Shown one piece after another: positions 10,838 to 17,068 of a DNA stretch of 56,612 nt. Each line of letters starts with the position of its first letter. Within the stretch, counting starts at the first letter, position 1. A program made the position numbers and the translations under genes. The notes under the pieces are model-generated. The model made no database searches and was not told where the DNA came from. It saw only the letters and a list, made by a program, of their open reading frames with translations. Source of the stretch: Geobacter sp. Its GTDB lineage: Bacteria > Desulfobacterota > Desulfuromonadia > Geobacterales > DSM-12255. The stretch covers positions 1 through 56,612 of the forward strand of contig VFJK01000158.1 in NCBI GenBank assembly GCA_009886125.1. The letters run 5' to 3'.

Positions 10838-10851
10838 TTGACCTGGGTCAT
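10838..10851 (+). promoter_or_regulatory. FNR/CRP-family-like operator upstream of the ygbA-type gene
   Basis: TTGACCTGGGTCAT is a near-perfect dyad (TTGAC, four bases, GTCA) of the type bound by FNR, DNR and HcpR regulators that respond to oxygen, NO or nitrosative stress. It ends 34 bases before the ATG of the ygbA-type gene. The match to an NO-linked gene family makes a functional site plausible; no binding data can be inferred. Confidence 0.5.
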
Positions 10852-10885
10852 GCATAATAAGGTTTTTAGCTGATAGGGTAATCAC

Positions 10886-11245
10886 ATGAAGGAACTTGAT
10901 AAAAAACAGATCAGCGACCTCAGGACAGTTGCACGCTTCATTCAGCTTTTCTGCGATGACAACCATGACCGGAAAACTGCCGGCGAAACAACTCTGCCTG
11001 ACTTCCTCTGTTCGAGAGATGCACGCAGAGACAGTCTCTGCCCGGAATGTGCCGCACTGCTTGAACACGGGATCAAAAAAAGATCGCTCTGCCCGTTAAA
11101 CCCGAAACCCTCGTGCAAAAGCTGTCACATACACTGCTACGCGCCGGAATACCGTGAAAAGATCAGAATGATAATGGCATACTCCGGCAAGAGAATGATC
11201 CTGAGGGGAAGGCTGGATTACCTGTTTCACTACTGGTTCATGTAA
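10886..11245 (+). CDS. ygbA: YgbA family protein (nitrous oxide-stimulated promoter family)
   Basis: A 119-residue cytosolic protein rich in cysteine. The conserved core is LCPECAALLEHGIKKRSLCPLNPKPSCKSCHIHCYAPEYREKIRMIMAYSGKRM, here described by its parts: Cys pairs at CPEC, CP, CKSC and HCY, followed by the RMIMAYSG helix. This is the YgbA_NO family; E. coli ygbA belongs to the NsrR regulon and is linked to recovery from nitric oxide stress. The cysteine spacing suggests a metal or Fe-S site. Start at ATG 10886 follows GATAGGG. The gene is single, divergent from pcnB, with an FNR-like palindrome upstream and a palindromic repeat after its stop. Confidence 0.88.
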   Translation: MKELDKKQISDLRTVARFIQLFCDDNHDRKTAGETTLPDFLCSRDARRDSLCPECAALLEHGIKKRSLCPLNPKPSCKSCHIHCYAPEYREKIRMIMAYSGKRMILRGRLDYLFHYWFM

Positions 11246-11254
11246 TAGATAATT

Positions 11255-11300
11255 CTGAATCCGCGACAATGAGAACCGTCTCTCACCGTCACGTATTCAG
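11255..11300. repeat. Interspersed palindromic repeat, copy B (compact hairpin)
   Basis: A 46-base imperfect palindrome: arms at 11255-11274 and 11281-11300 match at 16 of 20 positions around a six-base loop, starting CTGAAT and ending ATTCAG. It shares the TGAGA...TCTCACCGTCACG core with copies A, C and D. It lies nine bases after the ygbA-type stop codon and 33 bases before the ferredoxin start, where it could attenuate read-through. Confidence 0.75.
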
Positions 11301-11333
11301 GATAAAATAAACCTAAAAAAGGAGAAATTGGAT

Positions 11334-12104
11334 ATGCTCAGGAAAATAGTACAGATTGACCAGGACAGATGTAACGGATGCGGGCTCTGTGTCCCTTCGT
11401 GTGCTGAAGGTGCAATAAAGATGATCAACGGCAAGGCCGTACTTTCGGCTGACAATCTCTGTGACGGACTTGGCGCATGCCTGGGAGAGTGCCCGCAGGA
11501 TGCGATCAGGATCATTGAGCGCGAAGCCGACGAGTTTGACGAGGCTGAAGTAGCGAAACATCTTACGTCGATTGACAAGGCTCCGGCAGAAGAACATGGC
11601 CATCATGGCCACGGACATCATGGGCATCATGGGCATGGACATCATCAAGGCCATGGTCACAGCGGCGGCTGCCCTGGTTCAAGAGCAATGAGTTTTGAAC
11701 CGAAAACAGCTCCGGTTGCCGCAGAAGCAGGCTCACGTCAGAGCATGCTTGCTCAGTGGCCTGTCCAGCTCCATCTTGTACCGACCTCTGCCCCTTATTT
11801 TCAGGACGCAGACCTGCTTATCGCCGCTGACTGCGTGCCGTTTGCCTACGCGGATTTCCACAAGGACTACCTTGCGGGTAAAGCTGTTGTCATAGGCTGC
11901 CCCAAACTCGATGACAACCAGTTCTATCTACAGAAATTGACAGAACTGTTCCGCAACTCTTCCCTGAAGAGCATCACCGTCATGAGGATGGAGGTGCCCT
12001 GCTGCGGAGGCATCGTTATGGCCGCAAGACAGGCGCTTGCCGCCTGCGGAAAGGATATCCCCTTTAAAGAGATCACCGTAGGAATACAGGGAGAAATCAG
12101 GTAA
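11334..12104 (+). CDS. Ferredoxin-domain protein with His-rich linker
   Basis: A 256-residue cytosolic protein. Residues about 8-65 form a two-cluster ferredoxin domain: CNGCGLCVPSC binds one [4Fe-4S] cluster, but the second motif is CDGLGACLGECP, lacking one cysteine of the usual pattern. A linker around residues 84-107 is almost only His and Gly (HGHHGHGHHGHHGHG), a likely nickel/zinc-binding stretch. The C-terminal domain (residues 130-256) contains DLLIAADCVPFAYADFHKDY, VVIGCPKLDD and EVPCCGGIV with further cysteines. The whole plan occurs in ferredoxin-like proteins of anaerobes; the substrate is unknown. ATG 11334 sits nine bases after GGAG; a TTG two codons earlier is possible. Confidence 0.8.
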   Translation: MLRKIVQIDQDRCNGCGLCVPSCAEGAIKMINGKAVLSADNLCDGLGACLGECPQDAIRIIEREADEFDEAEVAKHLTSIDKAPAEEHGHHGHGHHGHHGHGHHQGHGHSGGCPGSRAMSFEPKTAPVAAEAGSRQSMLAQWPVQLHLVPTSAPYFQDADLLIAADCVPFAYADFHKDYLAGKAVVIGCPKLDDNQFYLQKLTELFRNSSLKSITVMRMEVPCCGGIVMAARQALAACGKDIPFKEITVGIQGEIR

Positions 12105-12135
12105 GCGGACTAAAGAGACTTTTTTTATCTTTTTC

Positions 12136-12167
12136 AACTTGACAAGTTTGTACCCGGTTGGTATTTT
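12136..12167 (+). promoter_or_regulatory. Promoter with overlapping operator for the peroxiredoxin gene
   Basis: TTGACA (12139-12144), a 17-base spacer and TATTTT (12162-12167) form a good housekeeping promoter 44 bases before the peroxiredoxin ATG. The -35 is embedded in the perfect 13-base palindrome AACTTGACAAGTT (12136-12148), a placement typical of a repressor site. The regulator is unknown; PerR, OxyR-like or Rrf2-type control are all open. Confidence 0.65.
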
Positions 12168-12211
12168 TTTACTATGCTTGACACCCATATCAGCCAAGGA
12201 GAATTAATATT

Positions 12212-12808
12212 ATGAGCGTATGCACACTCGTTACCCAGCAGGCACCCGATTTTACCGCTGACGCAGTCATGCCGGACAATAGTTTCGGGCAGATAACCCT
12301 GTCATCCTTCAAAGGGAAGTATGTAGTTCTCTTCTTCTATCCGCTTGATTTCACTTTTGTCTGTCCTTCCGAGATCCTGGCTTTCAACAAGAAACTGGCA
12401 GATTTCAAGAGCAGGAACTGTGAAGTGATCGGTGTTTCAGTAGATTCAAAGTTCACCCATCTCGCCTGGAAAAACACGAAACTTGAAGATGGCGGAATAG
12501 GCGACATCCAGTATCCTCTTGTTGCAGACCTGAGCAAGACCATCGCCAGAGAGTACGGCATTCTGTTCAATGACGCAGTTGCACTGCGAGGTCTCTTCCT
12601 TATCGATACCAATGGGATCATTCGTCATGCCGTCATAAACGACCTACCGCTTGGGAGAAGTGTTGATGAGGCGATCAGAATGGTGTCAGCTCTTCAGTTC
12701 GTCGAAACTCACGGAGACCAGGTGTGCCCTGCCAACTGGAAAGAGGGTGAGGATGCCATGAAACCGACCGCAGACGGGGTTGCATCCTACCTTTCAACGC
12801 ACGCATAG
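12212..12808 (+). CDS. Typical 2-Cys peroxiredoxin (AhpC/Prx1 type)
   Basis: A 198-residue thiol peroxidase that reduces hydrogen peroxide and organic peroxides in the cytosol. The peroxidatic cysteine lies in FYPLDFTFVCPSEI near residue 50; the resolving cysteine is in GDQVCPANW near residue 170. The full C-terminal arm marks the typical 2-Cys class. It includes LRGLFLIDTNGIIRHAVINDLPLGRSVDE, here noted for GLFLID and LPLGRS. Electrons probably come from thioredoxin, since no AhpF is nearby and trxB lies 3 kb away. The gene is monocistronic: it has its own promoter with palindromic operator and an intrinsic terminator just after the stop. Confidence 0.96.
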   Translation: MSVCTLVTQQAPDFTADAVMPDNSFGQITLSSFKGKYVVLFFYPLDFTFVCPSEILAFNKKLADFKSRNCEVIGVSVDSKFTHLAWKNTKLEDGGIGDIQYPLVADLSKTIAREYGILFNDAVALRGLFLIDTNGIIRHAVINDLPLGRSVDEAIRMVSALQFVETHGDQVCPANWKEGEDAMKPTADGVASYLSTHA

Positions 12809-12830
12809 AGAAAACGGCTTTTTGCAGGAA

Positions 12831-12862
12831 ATGGCGCAGTCTGATGACTGCGCCATTTTTAT
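12831..12862 (+). terminator. Rho-independent terminator after the peroxiredoxin gene
   Basis: A perfect ten-base stem (ATGGCGCAGT with ACTGCGCCAT, 12831-12840 and 12847-12856), a six-base loop and a following T run form a strong intrinsic terminator 22 bases after the stop codon. Confidence 0.93.
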
Positions 12863-12928
12863 TGCGGGATATTCAGTTTCCGTCCAGAGCTGCTTGCCAC
12901 CCCGTATTTATTGTGTTACAAGGAGATA

Positions 12929-12967
12929 ATGTTCAAAATCAACACGATCCTGCACCCAATGCATTAA
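12929..12967 (+). CDS. Possible 12-codon leader peptide upstream of the TIGR04073 pair
   Basis: An ATG preceded by AAGGAGATA opens a short frame encoding MFKINTILHPMH and stopping at TAA 12965-12967. That stop overlaps the Shine-Dalgarno (AAAGGAG) of the first TIGR04073 gene. The arrangement would allow translational coupling or attenuation, but short frames with chance ribosome sites are common and nothing else supports it. Confidence 0.3.
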   Translation: MFKINTILHPMH

Positions 12968-12983
12968 AGGAGAATCATTGCCA

Positions 12984-13394
12984 ATGAAGACTCTTTTTTT
13001 AGCCCTTATCATCTCCGTCTCAATACTGACTGCCCTGCCGGCAGCAGCCGAAACTCCAAACCCTGATTCTATTGCCGAAAAGATGTCCTTCAAACTCGTC
13101 AGGGGGGTGGCAAACATTACCACTTCTATCGTCGAAATCCCGAAACAGACATATATCACCGGGAGAAACCATGGTGCAGTCGGGTATCTCGTCGGCCCCA
13201 TAAAAGGCACAGGAATGGCGCTTTACCGCTGCTTCATCGGCATTACCGAAACATTGTTCTTTATGGTTCCTCAACCCGGATATTACGATCCTATGATCGA
13301 ACCGGAGTTCGTCTGGAAGGGCTGGGGAAACCCGAAGACCGTTCCGGTCAAGACAGGCGAAGAGCCTCAGCTGACGTCAAAAACAATAGAGTAG
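12984..13394 (+). CDS. Exosortase system-associated protein, TIGR04073 family (copy 1)
   Basis: A 136-residue exported protein with a clear signal peptide (MKTLFLALIISVSILTALPAAA, cleavage after AAA). The mature part carries the family pattern: KLVRGVANITTSIVEIPKQ, a GYLVGPIKGTGMALYR turn, then a hydrophobic stretch and the close PGYYDPMIEPEFVW. TIGR04073 proteins occur in species with exosortase/PEP-CTERM systems; their role is unknown, and no exosortase or EPS gene is in the window. AAAGGAG precedes both this ATG (11 bases) and a TTG two codons earlier (5 bases), so the start is uncertain by two residues. It is followed by a paralogue after 17 bases. Confidence 0.85.
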   Translation: MKTLFLALIISVSILTALPAAAETPNPDSIAEKMSFKLVRGVANITTSIVEIPKQTYITGRNHGAVGYLVGPIKGTGMALYRCFIGITETLFFMVPQPGYYDPMIEPEFVWKGWGNPKTVPVKTGEEPQLTSKTIE

Positions 13395-13411
13395 CCACCC
13401 GGAGAGAATCA

Positions 13412-13783
13412 ATGCGCAAAACCATCATCGTTCTCTCGTTTCTCCTCCTGGCGCTGGCCCTTGCGGACAGGGATGCATCAGCTTCTGGATATCAGACCGT
13501 CGAGAACTCATCACCACAGGATGTTGTTGACAGCATGGCCGCAAAAGGTGTGCGCGGTGCAGCCAACATAGTAACCGGGTGGGTCGAGCTGCCCAAGCAG
13601 ATCTATCTGACCGTAGACAGGGACGGGTGGCTGCGCGGGACGATAATCGGTCCTTTGAAAGGGATCGGGATGACTGTTGTAAGGACAGTCAGCGGGGCGG
13701 GTGAGCTTGCTACATTTTTTATCCCGTTTCCGGGGTTTTTCGACCCATGGATAGAGCCGCGTTTCGTCTGGCAGAAAGAGTAG
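13412..13783 (+). CDS. Exosortase system-associated protein, TIGR04073 family (copy 2)
   Basis: A 123-residue exported paralogue of the preceding gene. Signal peptide MRKTIIVLSFLLLALALADRDASA, then the same blocks: GVRGAANIVTGWVELPKQIY, RGTIIGPLKGIGMTVVRT, and the end PFPGFFDPWIEPRFVWQ. Copy 2 lacks the hydrophilic tail present in copy 1. The tandem arrangement suggests duplication and joint expression, and a bidirectional terminator follows 37 bases after the stop. The pair may form an envelope assembly; the family has no established activity. Shine-Dalgarno GGAGAG lies at good distance from the ATG. Confidence 0.85.
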   Translation: MRKTIIVLSFLLLALALADRDASASGYQTVENSSPQDVVDSMAAKGVRGAANIVTGWVELPKQIYLTVDRDGWLRGTIIGPLKGIGMTVVRTVSGAGELATFFIPFPGFFDPWIEPRFVWQKE

Positions 13784-13819
13784 ATTCAGACCTGCCTTCC
13801 AAAAAAACTAAATCGAATA

Positions 13820-13853
13820 AAAAAAAGCCGCATCCGAAGATGCGGCTTTTTCT
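13820..13853. terminator. Bidirectional intrinsic terminator between convergent genes
   Basis: AGCCGCATC and GATGCGGCT pair around a CGAA tetraloop (13826-13847), with an A run on the left and a T run on the right. It can stop transcription of the TIGR04073 pair from the left and of the Lys/Ala-rich gene from the right. Confidence 0.93.
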
Positions 13854-13872
13854 GTATCCAGTATAAACTGGA

Positions 13873-14127
13873 TTATTTCTTTGCAGGAGCAGGAGCAGCA
13901 GCAGGAGCAGCAGCAGGAGCAGCTTCTTCAGCTTTCTTCTCAGCAGCTTTTTTCTTTGCTTTCTTTACTTTTTTAGCTGCTTTCTTCTCAGCTTTTACTT
14001 CTTCTTTCTTCTCAGCAGCAGGGGCAGCAGCAGGAGCTACAGTTTTTGCAGGCTCAGCAGCAAAACATACACCAGCAAAAGCAACTGCTACGATAGCGGC
14101 AACGATGGAAGACATAACTTTTTTCAT
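13873..14127 (-). CDS. Exported Lys/Ala-rich low-complexity protein
   Basis: An 84-residue protein: signal peptide MKKVMSSIVAAIVAVAFAGVCFA, then a mature part of about 60 residues that is almost wholly Ala, Lys, Glu and Pro (AEKKEEVKAEKKAAKKVKKAKKKAAEKK in the middle, PAAAPAAAPAPAKK at the end). It is strongly basic in the centre and probably disordered in the periplasm. No domain is recognised. The start is well supported by AAAAAGGAG six bases before the ATG. Similar small Ala/Lys-rich exported proteins occur in related bacteria; roles in binding nucleic acid or polyanions are guesses. A promoter-like TATATA with an inverted repeat lies upstream and a terminator follows. Confidence 0.7.
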   Translation of the reverse strand: MKKVMSSIVAAIVAVAFAGVCFAAEPAKTVAPAAAPAAEKKEEVKAEKKAAKKVKKAKKKAAEKKAEEAAPAAAPAAAPAPAKK

Positions 14128-14178
14128 TTTAATTCTCCTTTTTGAGTGTGATGCATAATTAATGTTTCAATGACTTTC

Positions 14179-14207
14179 TATATAGCAGATGTCGTGCCAA
14201 CATCTGC
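14179..14207 (-). promoter_or_regulatory. Candidate -10 element with adjoining inverted repeat
   Basis: On the minus strand TATATA (14184-14179) lies about 50 bases before the Lys/Ala-rich gene. Immediately upstream, where a -35 would be, is a perfect eight-base inverted repeat (GCAGATGT and ACATCTGC, 14185-14192 and 14200-14207). No TTGACA-like -35 is present, which would fit an activator-dependent promoter. Confidence 0.4.
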
Positions 14208-14414
14208 CCAAACACACAACATTCTGTAATCATGAGACCTACCCCTACCGGTAGTCATTTAAAAAGTCGAAAAGCTTCAGATATCAGACTCATTTAGGAC
14301 AGCAGATACCTTATTTGAGGTATCTGCTTGTTGACAACACTTGCCTCAATCTGATCCAGCTGTTAGTATTGCCCGCCGTACCTGCTGTGCCAAGTTGATC
14401 CACCAGGAGAACCC
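14208..14414. other. Non-coding gap with two dyads
   Basis: No gene is seen here. The gap has a ten-base palindrome CTACCGGTAG (14245-14254) and a hairpin with an 11-base perfect stem, AGCAGATACCT and AGGTATCTGCT (14301-14311 and 14318-14328), with a six-base loop and no T run. The hairpin could be a protein-binding dyad or leader structure for the radical SAM gene, which starts 86 bases later. Confidence 0.5.
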
Positions 14415-16922
14415 ATGAAAGATAAAACCCTTCTCAAAACCGAGAAACCTGCACGATATATGGGGGGTGAAGTCGGGATAATAAGAAAATCATCCCCGGA
14501 AATACGCTTTGCTCTCGCATTTCCTGACGTATATGAAATCGGTATGAGCCATCTCGGATTCCAGATCCTCTACAGTATCCTCAACCGACTTGAATGGCTT
14601 GCAGCGGAACGGGTCTACACCCCCTGGCCGGATCGTGAAGCCCAAATGAACGAGAGCGGGGTTTCTCTTGCGACCCTTGAAAGCGGATCTTTGCTTTCAG
14701 AAGTAGACATCCTCGGTTTTACCCTCCAGCACGAACTCTCCTACACCAACATCCTGCAGATGCTCAGACTCTCCGGCATCCCGCTGCGCGCTGAAGACCG
14801 CGACGACTCCTGGCCGCTCGTTATCGCCGGCGGGCCCTGTGCATACAACCCGGAACCGCTGGCTGACTTTTTCGACGCATTCCTGATAGGAGACGGGGAG
14901 GAAGCTGTCGTCGAAATAGCCGGGATCTGCCGCGAGCATAAAAAAGCCGGTCTGGGCAGGCATGACCTTCTCGAAAAACTTGCAACTGTCCGGGGGGTCT
15001 ATATCCCCTCCTTCTTTAATACCGAATATCATGACGACGGCCGCATATCGAAAATCTCCCCCCTCAAAAAGGGCTACAGCTCTGTACGACGACGATTTGT
15101 CGCTGATCTGGAGTCAGCCCCGTATCCGACCTCACCGGTGATCCCTTTTCTGAAAACTGTTCACGACAGGGTCAGCATGGAGATTGGAAGAGGCTGCACC
15201 AGAGGCTGCCGCTTCTGTCAGGCCGGCTACATCTATCGGCCGGTTCGGGAGCGCTCCCCTGAAAAGATCCTTGAGACCGTGGAAGCGACGCTGAAGCATA
15301 CCGGTTACGACGAGATCTCCCTCCTCTCGCTTGCAACCGGCGATTACGGCTGCCTCACTCCGCTCCTGAAAGATCTGATGTCAAAGTATGCCGAGAGCCG
15401 GGTGGCCGTCTCCTTCCCGTCACTTCGGGTCGGCTCGCTCTCTGATGAGCTGATGGAAGAGGTCAAGAAGGTCAGGAAAACAGGTCTCACCCTTGCCCCT
15501 GAAGCCGGGAGTGAGCGCCTCCGTAAAATCATAAACAAGGGTATTACGGAAGAAGCGCTGCTGAAAGATGCTAACGCTGCATTCAGCGCGGGATGGCGAC
15601 TCATAAAACTCTATTTCATGATCGGTCTTCCGACAGAGACCATGGACGATATTATCGAAATCATCGAGCTCTCCAGGCGGGTCAAGTATGAAGGCAAGCT
15701 CTGCGGCAAAATGGGAGAAGTAAATGTCTCAGTCTCAAGCTTTGTCCCGAAAGCACACACTCCGTTTCAGTGGGTGGAACAGATCAGCTACGAGGAGATT
15801 CTTACCAAACAGGAGTTTCTGAGAAATGAACTGAAAAGGCGAAAGCTGAACTTCAAGTGGCATGATGCGCCGCTTTCAGTCATCGAAGGGGTTTTTGCAC
15901 GAGGGGACCGAAAGCTTGGAAAAGTCCTGGTCGAAGCCGTCAATCTGGGCTGTCGCTTTGACAGCTGGGGAGACCATTTCAGCTTTTCTGCATGGCAGAA
16001 AGCATTTTCCAAAGCAGGCATCGACCCCAGGTTCTATCTCCGCAAGCGTGAAACAGACGAGATCCTCCCATGGGACCATCTCGACAGCGGTGTAAGTAAA
16101 GAGTTCCTCCTTGCTGAGCTCAACAAGTCGTTACACAGCGAATATACTCAGGACTGCCGTGAAGGGACCTGCCATGGCTGCGGCGTTTGTGACTTCAAAG
16201 AGATTCGCAATCGCCTTGCAGACGGGAGTTGCAGGAAAATGCCTGCCCCGGAGCAGATCCCGGACTCTTCAAGCAACGCTGAAGAGTCGCTGCGTGTCAG
16301 GCTCAGATACTCCAAAACCGGGCCAATGATTTTCCTCAGCCACCTGGAACTGATAACTCTTTTTACACGAGCGGTAAAAAGAGCTGAAATCCCGGTAAAA
16401 TATTCTCTGGGATTTCATCCTCACCCCAAATTCTCGTTTGCAACTGCACTCTCTGTGGGTGTAGAATCTGTGGCCGAATATCTTGACATAGAGGTCTCGG
16501 CAGAGTCCGGTCCTGAGAGCATAAAGGAAAGGCTCAACGCAACACTTCCTGAAGGGATAGCAGTAATTGATGCCTGGATAACCCCGGCAAAGTCGCCTTC
16601 ACTTTCGACAATAATGGAGAGGGTGCGCTACAGGGTTTATCTTCCCGAGTCCATCAATTGCAATCTCGAACTGTTGAGTGCGGCATTTCTCTCAGCTGAC
16701 AGTCATCCGTTCAAGAGAGTGAAGAAGAGTTGCATACAGGAGTATGACCTCCGGCATGAGCTCCAATCCCTGACCCCTGCGGGGAGAACCCTTGAAATGG
16801 AGATCAGCCGAGGCAAGCCGCTTGAGTTCGTATCCGCGATAACAGGGATCCCGATACAAGATCTTGCAGACTGCCGGATCGAAAAACTCGAAGTTATTTT
16901 TAACGATTCTGTTTCTATATAA
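14415..16922 (+). CDS. TIGR03960 radical SAM protein fused to a TIGR03936 (DUF2344) domain
   Basis: An 835-residue two-part protein. Residues 1-600 are a TIGR03960 B12-binding-type radical SAM enzyme: an N-terminal Rossmann-like region (ALAFPDVYEIGMSHLGFQIL) and the radical SAM cluster GRGCTRGCRFCQAG (CxxxCxxC), followed by a TIM-barrel with SLRVGSL and TLAPEAGSERLR. A second cysteine group, CREGTCHGCGVCDF, lies near residue 580. Residues 635-835 are the DUF2344 domain (RLRYSKTGPMIFLSHLELITLFTRAVKRA). In many bacteria these are separate neighbouring genes upstream of rng and rplU, as here. The product and reaction are unknown; a tRNA or protein modification role is only suggested by the linkage. 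GGAG precedes the ATG. Confidence 0.92.
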   Translation: MKDKTLLKTEKPARYMGGEVGIIRKSSPEIRFALAFPDVYEIGMSHLGFQILYSILNRLEWLAAERVYTPWPDREAQMNESGVSLATLESGSLLSEVDILGFTLQHELSYTNILQMLRLSGIPLRAEDRDDSWPLVIAGGPCAYNPEPLADFFDAFLIGDGEEAVVEIAGICREHKKAGLGRHDLLEKLATVRGVYIPSFFNTEYHDDGRISKISPLKKGYSSVRRRFVADLESAPYPTSPVIPFLKTVHDRVSMEIGRGCTRGCRFCQAGYIYRPVRERSPEKILETVEATLKHTGYDEISLLSLATGDYGCLTPLLKDLMSKYAESRVAVSFPSLRVGSLSDELMEEVKKVRKTGLTLAPEAGSERLRKIINKGITEEALLKDANAAFSAGWRLIKLYFMIGLPTETMDDIIEIIELSRRVKYEGKLCGKMGEVNVSVSSFVPKAHTPFQWVEQISYEEILTKQEFLRNELKRRKLNFKWHDAPLSVIEGVFARGDRKLGKVLVEAVNLGCRFDSWGDHFSFSAWQKAFSKAGIDPRFYLRKRETDEILPWDHLDSGVSKEFLLAELNKSLHSEYTQDCREGTCHGCGVCDFKEIRNRLADGSCRKMPAPEQIPDSSSNAEESLRVRLRYSKTGPMIFLSHLELITLFTRAVKRAEIPVKYSLGFHPHPKFSFATALSVGVESVAEYLDIEVSAESGPESIKERLNATLPEGIAVIDAWITPAKSPSLSTIMERVRYRVYLPESINCNLELLSAAFLSADSHPFKRVKKSCIQEYDLRHELQSLTPAGRTLEMEISRGKPLEFVSAITGIPIQDLADCRIEKLEVIFNDSVSI

Positions 16923-16938
16923 ATTCAATTCAATTGCA

Positions 16939-17056
16939 GGGACATTGATTTTTCGTCCTGGCAAGGCTGTCAAGGGTAAGCGCGGAGGCGTAGCATCGCT
17001 ACGCCGCACAAGCGAACCCGAAGACTTACGCAGCCAGGGCGGAAAAGCAGTGTCCC
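16939..17056 (+). ncRNA. Long hairpin in the leader of rng
   Basis: Two 24-base arms at 16939-16962 and 17033-17056 pair along their length with one mismatch and three G-U pairs as RNA. The enclosed 70 bases hold a second perfect eight-base hairpin (16987-16994 with 16998-17005). The structure ends 12 bases before the rng ATG, so it could control RNase G translation or mRNA decay, or could be an inserted palindromic repeat. It is a DNA-level palindrome as well. Confidence 0.6.
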
Positions 17057-17068
17057 CCAGAGGTAAGA

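Noticed and set aside
10811-11068. Minus-strand frame over the ygbA-type gene start
   Set aside because: Antisense to the conserved gene and to the FNR-like site; no coding support.
14301-14328. Intrinsic terminator for the Lys/Ala-rich or upstream transcripts
   Set aside because: The stem is good, but there is no T run on either strand and no gene end nearby.
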